From: JAWVFM01 sp963841455
GTDB lineage: Bacteria > Actinomycetota > Thermoleophilia > Solirubrobacterales > 70-9
NCBI GenBank assembly: GCA_963841455.1
Contig: CAWJCU010000007.1
Coordinates: forward strand, 1 to 64,000
Direction of reading: 5' to 3'
Length of the DNA stretch: 64,000 nucleotides
This document shows positions 7,479 to 15,681 of the stretch, one piece after another. The position numbers and the translations under genes are program-made. Positions within the stretch are counted from its first letter, which is position 1; every line of letters starts with the position of its first letter. Under the pieces are notes generated by a model that saw nothing but the letters and a program-made list of their open reading frames with translations, had not been told where the DNA came from and made no database searches.

Positions 7479-9086
7479 GTGCTCATCGACGGAGAACAGC
7501 TCGAAGCGCCCGCCCCACCGCTGAACGACCTGCTGCGCCCCGCGCTCGAAGCCGCTCCCGACAAGACCGCGATCGTCTCGAGTCAGCGGGCGCTCAGCTG
7601 GCGCGAGCTCGACCGGCACAGCTCGGCGCTCGCGGGCGGCTACCGCCAGCTCGGCCTCGACCCGGGCGATCGGGCCGCCTCGCTGATGCCCAACCGGGTT
7701 GACCTCGTGGTCCACTACCTCGCGTGCTTCAAGGCCGGCCTCGTCGCTACGCCCCTCAACTACCGCTACACGGCCCGCGAGATCGACCACGCGCTCGAGG
7801 TAAGCGACGCCAGCGTCCTGCTCGCCCACGTCGAGCGGGCCGAGGACGTCGCGTCGAGCGAGCTCGCGTCGGGCCTCCGCCTCGGGACGATCGCCTACCG
7901 CGATGCCGAGCCGCTCGCGACCGGTAACGAGGAGCCCGCGGGAGTGGACGGTGGCTGGCGCCATTCCTGGGCCGAGCTCCTCGACTCCGAGCCGCTGGCC
8001 GCGGAGGACGCCCTCGATCCCGAGATGCCGGCGGCGATCTTCTTCACCTCGGGGAGCACCGGCCCCGCCAAGGGCGTGACCCACTCCCGCGAGACCCTGC
8101 GCTGGATGATCGCGAGCGCCGCCGCCGCGTTCGAGCTCGACGCCGAAGACGTCTTCCTGCCGGGCTCGTCGATGTCGCACATCGGCTCGTTCCTGTGGGC
8201 GCTGTCGACGCTGTCGGTGGGCGGCAAGGTCGTCGTCGCACGAGCCACCGACGCCCACGAGTTGCTCCCGTTGCTGCGCGATGAACAGCCCACGATCCTC
8301 GCGATGATCCCGGCGGCCCTTTCGGCCCTTGTTCACGACCACGACCTCGAGCCGGCTGACCTCTCCTGCCTCCGCATGTGCCGTGCCGGGGCCGACAAGG
8401 TCTCGACCGAGCTTCTGTCCGAGTTCTCCGCGATGGCGGGGTTCCCGATCGTCGAGGGCTACGGCATGACGGAGGTGGGCATCGCGACGCTCAACCCACC
8501 GTCGGGTGAGATCAGGCTGGGCTCGATCGGCCGGCCGATCGCCGGCTTCTCGATCGCCATTCGCAACGAGGACGGCGAGCCGGTCGAGGGCGAGGAGGTG
8601 GGCCGGATCTGGATTCGCAGCCGCAGCCGCATGGTCGGGTACTGGGAGGCGCCGGAGGCGACCGACGCGGTGCTCGACGAGGGCTGGCTCGACTCGGGAG
8701 ACCTCGCCCGCGCCGACGAGGACGGCTACCTCTGGTTCTTCGGGCGCAAGAAGCAGGTGATCGTCCACGACGGGTCCAACATCAGCCCGTACGAGGTGGA
8801 GGGGGCCTTGGTCGAGCACCCGGGGGTGGCACTGGCGGGCGCCGTCGGCGTGCAGGACGAGGTCCACGGCGAGAACGTCCGCGCCTACGTGACCTTGAGC
8901 GAGGGCGTCGAGCCGCCCTCGCGGGCGGACCTGATCGTGTTCTGCCGCGAGCGGATCGGCTACAAGGCGCCGGACGAGGTCGTCTTCCTCGACGAAATGC
9001 CGCTCAACCCGACCGGGAAGATCGACCGGGTCGGGCTCAAGCGGATGGCCGAGGACCACCTCCACCCACACGGTCTCGACCAATAG
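7479..9086 (+). CDS. Acyl-CoA/AMP-dependent ligase (ANL superfamily)
   Basis: About 535 residues from GTG 7479. The ATP-binding P-loop FFTSGSTGPAKGV is near residue 190, the adenylate motif EGYGMTEVG near 328, the hinge LDSGDLARADEDGY near 405 and GRKKQVIVHDGSNISP near 420, with the catalytic Lys in NPTGKIDR near the C-terminus. These enzymes activate a carboxylate to acyl-AMP and then usually acyl-CoA; the substrate is not predictable here (fatty or aromatic acid). It ends 7 bp from the convergent carboxyltransferase, suggesting a shared acyl-CoA pathway. An upstream in-frame ATG at 7429 would translate through the tRNA fragment and is less likely. Confidence 0.88.
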   Translation: MLIDGEQLEAPAPPLNDLLRPALEAAPDKTAIVSSQRALSWRELDRHSSALAGGYRQLGLDPGDRAASLMPNRVDLVVHYLACFKAGLVATPLNYRYTAREIDHALEVSDASVLLAHVERAEDVASSELASGLRLGTIAYRDAEPLATGNEEPAGVDGGWRHSWAELLDSEPLAAEDALDPEMPAAIFFTSGSTGPAKGVTHSRETLRWMIASAAAAFELDAEDVFLPGSSMSHIGSFLWALSTLSVGGKVVVARATDAHELLPLLRDEQPTILAMIPAALSALVHDHDLEPADLSCLRMCRAGADKVSTELLSEFSAMAGFPIVEGYGMTEVGIATLNPPSGEIRLGSIGRPIAGFSIAIRNEDGEPVEGEEVGRIWIRSRSRMVGYWEAPEATDAVLDEGWLDSGDLARADEDGYLWFFGRKKQVIVHDGSNISPYEVEGALVEHPGVALAGAVGVQDEVHGENVRAYVTLSEGVEPPSRADLIVFCRERIGYKAPDEVVFLDEMPLNPTGKIDRVGLKRMAEDHLHPHGLDQ

Positions 9087-9093
9087 CCGGCGG

Positions 9094-10617
9094 CTACCAG
9101 GCGTCGACGGGGCGGCCGCTAGGGGTCGGCTCCCCGGCCGCCGCGAGGGTGTGGGCGATCACGCCGCGCGTCTCGGCCGGATCGATCACGTCGTCGATCT
9201 CGAAGACCTGCGCGGCGTTCAGCGCCTTGGCGTGCTCGTACATCCGCGCGGTGAGCTCGCGCACCCGCTCCTCGCGCTTCTCGTCGTTCTCGATCGCCTC
9301 GAGCTCCTTGCGCATCGCGAGCCGCACCGCGCCCTCGAGCCCCATCGGGCCGAGGTTGGCGCCCGGCCAGGCGACGGTGAGGACGGGGCTGTGGAGCCCG
9401 CCGCCGGCCATGGCCTGGGCGCCGAGCCCGTAGCCCCTGCGCAGGACCACGGCGATCATGGGCGGAGTCAGCGCCGCGCCGGCGATGAGCATCCTGCAGC
9501 AGTGGCGAACCAGCGCGTCGCGCTCGTGCTGCGGTCCCACCATGTAGCCCGGCGTGTCGATCAAGGAGAGCACGGGGAGCCCGAACGCGTCGCAGAGCTG
9601 GAGGAATCGCGCGGCCTTGTCCGCCGCCGGCCCGGTGACCGTCCCGGCGGCGTACTTCGTGTTGTTGGCGATGACGCCGACCGGGCGGCCGTCGATGTGG
9701 ACGAGCGCGGTCGCGAGCTCGGGCGCGAAGCGCTCGCGCAGCACGGTGACCGACGCCTCGTCGGCGAGCGTGCGGATGATCGGGACGACGTCGTAGGCGC
9801 GGCGCCCGACTTCAGGCAGCGCGTCACGCAATGCCGACTGGTCGGTGGCCGACCAGTCGGCGGCCCTGCCGCGGAAGTAGGCGAGCAGGCGCTTCGTGGC
9901 CGCGACAGCCTCACCCTCGTCGGCGGTGACCAGGTCGATGACCCCGCTCGGCGCCTGCATCTCGACCGGGCCGACCTCCTCGGGACGGAAGTCGCCGAGT
10001 CCTCCGCCGGCGATCATCGCCGGCCCGCCCATGCCGATCGACGCCGACTCGGTGGCGACGATGAGGTCAGAGCAGCCGGCGATCACGGCGTTGCCTGCGA
10101 AGCAGTTCCCGTTGACGATGCTGATCCGCGGGACCTTTCCCGACAGCTTCGCCCATAGCGCGAACGCCTTCACCTGGAGGGCGCTGACCACCGGGTAGTC
10201 GGTGTCGCCCGGCCGGCCACCGCCGCCCTCCGCGAAGAACACGACCGGCAGGCTCATGCGCTCGATGAGCTCGAATAGGCGGTCCTTCTTGAAGTGGCCC
10301 ACGGCGCCCTGGGTCCCGGCCAGGACCGTGTAGTCGTAGGCCAGAACGGCGGTAGGGGTGCCGTCGACCGTGGCTGTGCCGGCGACGAGGCCGTCGCCGG
10401 GGGTGTTGGCAACGAGGTCGTCGGCCTCGCGCCGCTGGCGCTGGGCGGCCACGACGTAGCGGCCGTACTCGACCCACGAGCCGTCGTCGATGAGGTCGGC
10501 CACGTTCTCGCGTGCGGTTCGCCCACCGCGCTCGTGGCGGCGCTCGACCGCGTCCTGGCGCGCCTCGTCCTCCGTCAGAGCCCGGCGGGCGAGCAGCTCC
10601 TCGAGGTCGTCGCGCAG
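9094..10617 (-). CDS. Acyl-CoA carboxylase carboxyltransferase subunit
   Basis: Carboxyltransferase-domain protein: GTQGAVGHFKKDRL, FFAEGGGGRPGDTD, NGNCFAGNAVIAGCSDL (acyl-CoA side oxyanion region), then LIDTPGYMVGPQHERD and GLGAQAMAGGG in the second half. Such subunits transfer carboxyl from biotin to acetyl-, propionyl- or related CoA. No biotin carboxylase or biotin carrier gene is adjacent. GTG 10503 starts at VADLIDDGSW, but conserved N-terminal sequence (LLARRALTEDEARQDAVERR) continues upstream in frame for 38 codons with no ATG, GTG or TTG. CTG 10617 is the only start-like codon there, 13 bp after the DUF2277 stop, and I adopt it tentatively. Confidence 0.8.
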   Translation of the reverse strand: MRDDLEELLARRALTEDEARQDAVERRHERGGRTARENVADLIDDGSWVEYGRYVVAAQRQRREADDLVANTPGDGLVAGTATVDGTPTAVLAYDYTVLAGTQGAVGHFKKDRLFELIERMSLPVVFFAEGGGGRPGDTDYPVVSALQVKAFALWAKLSGKVPRISIVNGNCFAGNAVIAGCSDLIVATESASIGMGGPAMIAGGGLGDFRPEEVGPVEMQAPSGVIDLVTADEGEAVAATKRLLAYFRGRAADWSATDQSALRDALPEVGRRAYDVVPIIRTLADEASVTVLRERFAPELATALVHIDGRPVGVIANNTKYAAGTVTGPAADKAARFLQLCDAFGLPVLSLIDTPGYMVGPQHERDALVRHCCRMLIAGAALTPPMIAVVLRRGYGLGAQAMAGGGLHSPVLTVAWPGANLGPMGLEGAVRLAMRKELEAIENDEKREERVRELTARMYEHAKALNAAQVFEIDDVIDPAETRGVIAHTLAAAGEPTPSGRPVDAW

Positions 10618-10630
10618 GTTCTCGTCGCCC

Positions 10631-10906
10631 TCAGGCCGCGGTGGCGTACCGCTCGGCGGCGCGGGCGCGTCGCTTGGCCGCCTCGACCTCGCGGTCCTTC
10701 GGCGGCGCGTTCGTCACCAGCTCGTCGAGCAGACTCCTCGTGACCTTCGCGACCTCCTCGACAGCGCGGTCGAACGCCTCGACGTTCGCGTGCGACGGCT
10801 TGCTGTGGCCGCTGATCTTGCGGACGTACTGAAGGGACGAGGCCTGGATCTCCTCGTCGGTCGCGGGTGGCTCGAAGTTGTGGAGGGTGCGGATGTTTCG
10901 GCACAT
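10631..10906 (-). CDS. DUF2277 family protein
   Basis: 91 residues, MCRNIRTLHNFEPPATDEEI then YVRKISGHSKPS, which is the conserved opening of DUF2277 proteins. Function unknown. ATG 10906 is preceded by TAAGAT with a 6-nt gap, a leaderless arrangement. It lies just upstream of and probably co-transcribed with the carboxyltransferase. Confidence 0.85.
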   Translation of the reverse strand: MCRNIRTLHNFEPPATDEEIQASSLQYVRKISGHSKPSHANVEAFDRAVEEVAKVTRSLLDELVTNAPPKDREVEAAKRRARAAERYATAA

Positions 10907-10912
10907 GGCCCG

Positions 10913-10918
10913 ATCTTA
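10913..10918 (-). promoter_or_regulatory. -10 box of DUF2277 gene
   Basis: TAAGAT on the minus strand ends 6 nt before ATG 10906; no ribosome binding site lies between them. Confidence 0.5.
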
Positions 10919-10959
10919 CGCGAGCCCTGCCGCCGCCTAGATGTAGCTACACCTAGAGC

Positions 10960-11487
10960 TCAGCTCTCGTCGCCCGAGGACTTCCCTGACTCGCTCTTCG
11001 GCTCGGCCGTGTCGCCGCTCGGCTCGACGGCGTACCACTCGGCGCCGAACTCCTTCGAGCCCTCGCCCTCGACCTGACCGGGCTTGTGATCGTCGTCGTA
11101 GGTGTAGAGCGGATGACTTGCGTATACCACCTGGGTCGTTCCGTCGTCGCGCTTGAGCGTCGAGAGCTTCGACGGGTCGACGCCGCCGGCGGCGCTGACC
11201 CCGCCGCTCGTCGCCACGGGTGGCCAGACCGTGGCGCAGGCGCCGTTGCAGTACGACTCGTCGGCCTCGTCCTTCTCGAAGAGATAGAGCGTGTGTCCGC
11301 TCGAATCGGTGAGGATCGTCTTGCCGAGCTCCATGTTCGGCGTGCTCGAGATCGTCGTCCCGCCGCCTCCGCCTCCGGAGGCGCCGCCCGTGGAGTTGTC
11401 GCTGCTCGAGCTGCTTCCGCATGCGGCGAGCGCCACGGCCGCGCCCGCTAGCGCGCACAGCAAAGCCAGCCTCTTGGGGTCGATCAA
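10960..11487 (-). CDS. Lipoprotein with COG4315-type secreted repeat
   Basis: 175 residues from TTG 11487 (AGGAG upstream). A lipobox LAAC at residues 20-23 marks a lipidated, membrane-attached protein. A Ser/Gly-rich linker follows, then the repeat typical of PF03640-like secreted proteins: ILTDSSGHTLYLFEKDEADE, CNGACATVWPPV, then a second copy GTTQVVYASHPLYTYDDD and FGAEWYAVEP. The family is widespread in actinobacteria and its role is unclear, possibly redox or metal-related. The tail is acidic/Ser-rich. Confidence 0.85.
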   Translation of the reverse strand: MIDPKRLALLCALAGAAVALAACGSSSSSDNSTGGASGGGGGGTTISSTPNMELGKTILTDSSGHTLYLFEKDEADESYCNGACATVWPPVATSGGVSAAGGVDPSKLSTLKRDDGTTQVVYASHPLYTYDDDHKPGQVEGEGSKEFGAEWYAVEPSGDTAEPKSESGKSSGDES

Positions 11488-11584
11488 ACCTGAGCTCCTT
11501 TCCCGTTCTTCCCGATGCGCCCGCCCTCAGGGGCGGATCGGCCGGGATACCGATGAGGGGCCGCGGCGGTTCACCTCGGGAGCG

Positions 11585-12028
11585 CTATTGCTCGCAGACG
11601 ATGAACCCGATCGCGTTGACGTTGAAGCCGGGCGGGTTGATCGTGTCGCTCGCGTTGTTGATGTCCACGAACCAGGTCTTGGCGTCCTTGTCCCCGACCC
11701 CGAAGCCGCGGATCGTCAGGTACTTGGCCTGGTTTCCATGGAGCGCGCCCAGCGTCCCGTTGATGATGTGCGACTTCCTCGGACATTTGCGGAGCGTCAC
11801 TGTCGAGTCGCCGATCGGCACCGGGACCGTCGCGCTTCCGTAGAGGACCTTTTGGCGAACGGCACCGGCTTTCGCTCCGCCCGCGCCGAAGAAGCTCATG
11901 TCAGCCCGGATTGCACCGGGTCGCTCGACCGCCCTGAGCCCGATGACGCGCGCTCCGAGGCCGGTTGCCGCAAAGCCCGCAAGGGCGATGAGCGTCATCG
12001 CGCCCAGCGCCATGCCCGCCTTCCTCAC
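11585..12028 (-). CDS. Secreted protein of unknown function
   Basis: GTG 12028 is preferred because AGGAG lies about 7 nt upstream; an upstream GTG at 12091 lacks one. The product (147 residues) has a signal-type segment (VRKAGMALGAMTLIALAGFA), then VLYGSATVPVPIGDSTVTL, a KCPRKSHIINGTLGALHGN segment and a C-terminal VNAIGFIVCEQ with a second Cys. No family recognised. Divergent from the ECF sigma gene; the 97-bp gap holds both promoters. Confidence 0.7.
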   Translation of the reverse strand: MRKAGMALGAMTLIALAGFAATGLGARVIGLRAVERPGAIRADMSFFGAGGAKAGAVRQKVLYGSATVPVPIGDSTVTLRKCPRKSHIINGTLGALHGNQAKYLTIRGFGVGDKDAKTWFVDINNASDTINPPGFNVNAIGFIVCEQ

Positions 12029-12125
12029 TTCGAATCTCCTTCCGTGCGTCCCACCTGCGACTTGCGATCGTATTCGAGCGCATGACCTCACGAATCCCTT
12101 CCGTGCCCCGTTATCACTTCACTGA

Positions 12126-12653
12126 ATGAGCGCACCACCGTTTCAAGCCCTGATCGACGAGCACAGCCGGCCCGTGCTCGCATTCCTGCGCGGCACGGTT
12201 GGCCCGGACCACGCCGACGACTGTCTTCAGGAGACGTTTCTCTCGGCACTTCGCGCGTATCCGCCCTCCGATCTCGGCAACCTCCGGGCGTGGCTGTTCA
12301 GGATCGCCCACAACAAGGCGATCGACCACCATCGCGCGCGCCGGGGGGCGCCGAGCCCCGAGGGGGACGCGGAGCTCCTCGACCAGGCGGCGCCCGATGG
12401 CGCGCCGGCGTGGCTGGGGGGGTCGCGCAAGGACGGGATGAGCCTTCGCGACAGCGCGATCTGGACCGCCGTCGCGGACCTTCCGGAGGGCCAGCGGGCG
12501 GCGGTGGTGCTGCGCTTCGCCATCGACCTTCGCTACGGCGAGATCGGCGCCGCCCTCGAATGCTCCGAGGATGCGGCGCGGCGACGCGTGCACGACGGTC
12601 TTCGAAACCTGCGCTCGGCGATCGCCGGGCAACCGAAGGAGGCACTCACATGA
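12126..12653 (+). CDS. ECF RNA polymerase sigma factor
   Basis: 175 residues. Region 2 is LIDEHSRPVLAFLRGTVGPD, with DDCLQETFLSALRAYPP and LRAWLFRIAHNKAIDHHRAR. Region 4 is VADLPEGQRAAVVLRFAIDL then YGEIGAALECSEDAARRRVH. No anti-sigma gene is adjacent. Instead its TGA overlaps the ATG of an alkylguanine alkyltransferase (ATGA), so the two are translationally coupled. This suggests the sigma factor controls an alkylation-damage response, perhaps with the alkyltransferase N-terminal extension acting on it; that is inference. Confidence 0.9.
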   Translation: MSAPPFQALIDEHSRPVLAFLRGTVGPDHADDCLQETFLSALRAYPPSDLGNLRAWLFRIAHNKAIDHHRARRGAPSPEGDAELLDQAAPDGAPAWLGGSRKDGMSLRDSAIWTAVADLPEGQRAAVVLRFAIDLRYGEIGAALECSEDAARRRVHDGLRNLRSAIAGQPKEALT

Positions 12654-13279
12654 ACAACGCCACCGACACCGACACCGACATCCGCCGCGCGCTTCAGGGC
12701 GCCGACGAGGACCAGGGCGGCCCCGCCGCGGAGCTCACGGCATGGCTCGCGGTTCGGGCCGACCGGGAGAGCCTCCTCGACGTGGCGTACGCGTCGCTCG
12801 ACACCCCCGTGGGGGAGGCGACCGTGGCGGCCACCGAGCGGGGCCTGGTGCGGCTGATGCTCCCGAACGAGGATCGCGAGAGCGCGTTCGAGCGCCTCGC
12901 CGCGCACGTGTCGCCCCGGATCATCGAGGCGCCGGCGCGTGTCGACCGCGCGAGGCGCGAGCTCGACGAGTACTTCGCCGGCCGGCGCCGGGCATTCGAC
13001 CTCGACGTCGACATGACGCTCGCCCACGGCCCGTTCTACCGTCGCGTGCTCGACCAGCTCCGCGCAATCGACTTCGGGGAGACAATGACGTACGGCGAGA
13101 TCGCGGCGAGGGCGGGCAACCCGCGCGCGGTCCGCGCTGCCGGTACCGCCTGCGGGTCGAACCCGATCCCGATCGTCGTCCCGTGCCATCGGGTCGTCCG
13201 GAGCGGGGGGGAGATCGGCAACTACGGGGGCGGCCCGGAGATGAAGAGGTTCCTGCTCGAGCTGGAAGGCGCGCTCTAG
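12650..13279 (+). CDS. ogt: Methylated-DNA--protein-cysteine methyltransferase
   Basis: 209 residues from ATG 12650, with AGGAGG 7 nt upstream. An N-terminal 45-residue extension rich in Asp/Glu/Ala (DTDTDIRRALQGADEDQGG) precedes the ribonuclease-H-like N domain (ASLDTPVGEATVAATERGLV). The C-terminal domain has GETMTYGEIAARAGNPRAVR (recognition helix) and the active site IPIVVPCHRVVRS with the acceptor Cys. It removes O6-alkyl groups from guanine in a suicidal reaction. The extension is unusual for Ogt; with the coupled ECF sigma factor upstream it could be a sigma-binding or sensor segment. Confidence 0.92.
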   Translation: MNNATDTDTDIRRALQGADEDQGGPAAELTAWLAVRADRESLLDVAYASLDTPVGEATVAATERGLVRLMLPNEDRESAFERLAAHVSPRIIEAPARVDRARRELDEYFAGRRRAFDLDVDMTLAHGPFYRRVLDQLRAIDFGETMTYGEIAARAGNPRAVRAAGTACGSNPIPIVVPCHRVVRSGGEIGNYGGGPEMKRFLLELEGAL

Positions 13280-13313
13280 CCCCGTCTGCCTGCGGCTTCA
13301 CACCGTGGAATCC

Positions 13314-13361
13314 CTTGCGGGCGCCTTTGGCGCTACACGCTTTCGGAGCTAAAGCTCCGAA
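13314..13361 (+). repeat. Twin-hairpin intergenic repeat, copy A
   Basis: Two adjacent stem-loops: GCGCCTTTGGCGC (stem GCGCC/GGCGC) at about 13321-13333 and TTCGGAGCTAAAGCTCCGAA at 13342-13361 (9-bp perfect stem, AA loop), joined by TACACGC. The same design with compensating base changes occurs at 25011-25054. The unit lies 20 bp upstream of a leaderless gene start. Confidence 0.6.
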
Positions 13362-13367
13362 CCTTGA

Positions 13368-13373
13368 TAGCCT
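13368..13373 (+). promoter_or_regulatory. -10 box, leaderless promoter
   Basis: TAGCCT ends 8 nt before ATG 13382, immediately after the twin-hairpin repeat. Confidence 0.45.
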
Positions 13374-13381
13374 GTCAAGCT

Positions 13382-13900
13382 ATGTCAAGTAAAGCTGTCA
13401 AGCCACAGGGTCAGCCGTCGCTTCGTGATGGGCTGACCAAGCGTCAGACCGAGGTCCTCGAGCGCCTCGAGTGGGGAATGCCCGTCAAGCGCATCGCCAC
13501 CGATATGGGCGTCTCCCGCGCCGCCGTCTACCAGACGATCGAGCGCCTGAGGCGTTCCGGCGCACTGCCCGAGGCCTACACGCCGAGCGGCCAGGCCCCC
13601 GCGGGAGCGCACCAGCTGGAGGCCGGTTCGGCGGTGTCGCCGAGCCCGCCGCTCGCCCCACGCGAGAGCAAGCTCGACGAGCTTCGCGACCTTCCCGCCG
13701 GCGGCCGCGAGGGCGCCGGCTACGCGGAGCTGATCGAGGCCGCGATCGCGCGCGCCGACGTGCCCGCGCTGGCCTACGAGCTCGGTCGGGCCGACGCGAC
13801 GGGAGCCGATGACCTCGCCAAGGACCTCGCCGAGGCGGCGCTTCGCCGGCTCGGCGTGACCGGCGGCGGCGAGGATCCAGCGGAGCGCCCGCAGAGCTAG
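13382..13900 (+). CDS. Helix-turn-helix DNA-binding protein
   Basis: 172 residues. An N-terminal LuxR/sigma-region-4-like HTH (LTKRQTEVLERLEWGMPVKR, IATDMGVSRAAVYQTIERLR) is followed by a Pro/Ala linker and a C-terminal helical region (YAELIEAAIARADVPALAYE, ADDLAKDLAEAALRRLGV). It looks like a small regulator that recognises DNA through a GerE-type HTH but lacks a receiver domain. ATG 13382 is preceded by TAGCCT without a ribosome binding site. Target unknown; LemA lies downstream. Confidence 0.75.
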   Translation: MSSKAVKPQGQPSLRDGLTKRQTEVLERLEWGMPVKRIATDMGVSRAAVYQTIERLRRSGALPEAYTPSGQAPAGAHQLEAGSAVSPSPPLAPRESKLDELRDLPAGGREGAGYAELIEAAIARADVPALAYELGRADATGADDLAKDLAEAALRRLGVTGGGEDPAERPQS

Positions 13901-13940
13901 TAGAAATAGGCAGCTAACCAAGCGAAGGAGCCCCTCAGAA

Positions 13941-14564
13941 ATGGTTGTCCTCTACATCGTCATCGGCGTGGTCGTGCTGCTCGGCCTCTACTGGCTGCTC
14001 ACGCGCAACTCGATGGTCGGCGCCCGCAACCGCGTCGACGAAGCCTGGTCCGGCATCGACGTCCAGCTCAAGCGGCGCCACGACCTCGTGCCCAACCTCG
14101 TCGAGACGGTCAAGGGCTACGCGACCCACGAGCGCGAGGTGTTCGAGAAGACCTCGCAGGCGCGCGCCCAAGCAATGTCGGCGCGGACGCCGGCCGAGGC
14201 CTCCAAGGCGGAGGGCCAGCTCAGTGCCGCGCTCACCGACCTCCGTGCGGTCGCGGAGAACTACCCGCAGCTGAGGGCGACCGAGAACTTCCAGAAGCTC
14301 CAGAACGAGCTGTCGGAGATCGAGGACGAGATCCAGGCGTCGCGCCGCATATACAACTCGAACGTCCAGTCCTACAACACGAAGATCCAGGTGTTCCCGA
14401 ACTCGCTCATCGCCAACTCGGGAGGCTTCACGGCCCGCCAGTTCTTCGAGATCACCGACGCCGCGGAGCGCGAGCCGGTGCAGGTGAGCTTCAGCGAGCC
14501 GAGCCAGCCCGCGCCACCGGCGCCGCCCGCGCCACCGGCGCCGGACGCCCCGCCGGCGAGCTAG
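13941..14564 (+). CDS. lemA: LemA family membrane protein
   Basis: 207 residues. One N-terminal transmembrane helix (VVLYIVIGVVVLLGLYWLL) is followed by the diagnostic LemA core: RNRVDEAWSGIDVQLKRRHD, LVPNLVETVKGYATHE, YPQLRATENFQKLQNELSEI, and NTKIQVFPNSLIANSGGF. The tail is Pro/Ala-rich (PAPPAPPAPPAPDAPP). LemA proteins are anchored with a coiled-coil body inside or outside the membrane; their role is not settled. AAGGAG precedes ATG 13941. Confidence 0.92.
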   Translation: MVVLYIVIGVVVLLGLYWLLTRNSMVGARNRVDEAWSGIDVQLKRRHDLVPNLVETVKGYATHEREVFEKTSQARAQAMSARTPAEASKAEGQLSAALTDLRAVAENYPQLRATENFQKLQNELSEIEDEIQASRRIYNSNVQSYNTKIQVFPNSLIANSGGFTARQFFEITDAAEREPVQVSFSEPSQPAPPAPPAPPAPDAPPAS

Positions 14565-14614
14565 CGCGAGTTGGCATTGCGGCCGCGGGGGCACCGCCCG
14601 CGGCCGCGCCGCGA

Positions 14615-15623
14615 TCAGCACGCGGTCTTATGCGATGCGGCCGTCTGCACCACCTGGAAGGCGGTGCCCGGGATCGACTTCAGCTGGTTCAGCTGGTCGT
14701 CGTTCCAGCCCTTGGAGCGGGCGCCCGTGATGTACCAGCTCGAGCCGTTATCCGCGTTGATGACCCCGTAGCGCTTCAGCGTCGTGGCGATCACCTTCGC
14801 CTGGCCTGAGAAGTCGGAGATGTCGTAGCCCGCCTTCAGCCTGAGACGCAGGCCCATGGGCGGCAGGAAGCGGTCGCAGCTCGAGGAGGCGTAGTGCGTG
14901 GCAGGGTGGATGTAGGCTTGGCGGGTCTCGTCGAAGGTGACCCGGATCGCGTGGTGGACCGCGCCGTTCTTCACCTCGGGATAGCGGACGAGGCCGGGCA
15001 GGATCGGGAGTCCGGCGGCGTCGGCGGAGGTCCAGCCGTCGTGGCGCAGGGGACCCGCGCGATTGAGGTTGAAGATCGCCCCCGAGCCGGCGACCCAGCG
15101 GCCGTTGGAGCGGTCGAAGTGGGCCGCGAAGAGCTCGTAGAGCTTGCACTTGCCTCGCTGCAGCGCGAGCACGTGCCGGTCCGATCCGCCCTCGACACGG
15201 GCATTCGGCGGGATCGGGTACGGCCCCTTGTCGCTCTGGTCGCCGTAGGCGTCGAAGTGCGACCGGGTAGCGCCGCTGGTGCGCCCCGACGACCGTGTAC
15301 GGGATGCCGTAGGCGCCGTTGCCGCCGAAGTCGGGATGGATCGACTGGTTGCCGCCGAGCGACGTGATCGTCTGGATGTAGTCGTCGGAGTGCGGGTCGA
15401 TCGGCGCCTTGGAGACGTCCTGGTTCCACGCGGTCTGGTGCGTCGCCTGAGGGGCATCGGCGGCGCCGCGGAAGGGCGGGAACACCGAGCAGCCGCCAAG
15501 ACGCGCGCCGGGCGCCTTTTCGGCGTGGTTCGCCGACGCCGTCAGCGCGCCCACAGCAACCGCGGTGATGACGGCGCCGACCAGCGCCGCCGCAGCCCTT
15601 CGCGATCCCGGCCAGCCCCTCAC
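14615..15623 (-). CDS. Secreted conserved protein, one frameshift
   Basis: GTG 15623 (VRGWPGSRRAAAALVGAVIT) gives a signal peptide and leaves room for the divergent HD gene; the ATG at 15681 would overlap it. The mature part reads CSVFPPF, PIDPHSDDYIQTITSLGGNQ, IHPDFGGNGAYGIPYTVVGA, then HFDAYGDQSDKGPYPIPPNA, RGKCKLYELFAAHF and a C-terminal SIPGTAFQVVQTAA. Removing one extra G near 15265 restores PVHFDAYGD in a single frame. I recognise the pattern as a conserved secreted protein of actinobacteria and other soil bacteria without known function. Confidence 0.7.
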
Positions 15624-15681
15624 GCCCGGATTATCGCCCGCCGCCTTGCGGAGGGCGAGCGAGGGTGGCAGGATTTGACGC

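Noticed and set aside
13314..13361. Rho-independent terminator of ogt
   Set aside because: A second hairpin and a diverged copy before valS indicate a repeat element; there is no T tract after the stems.
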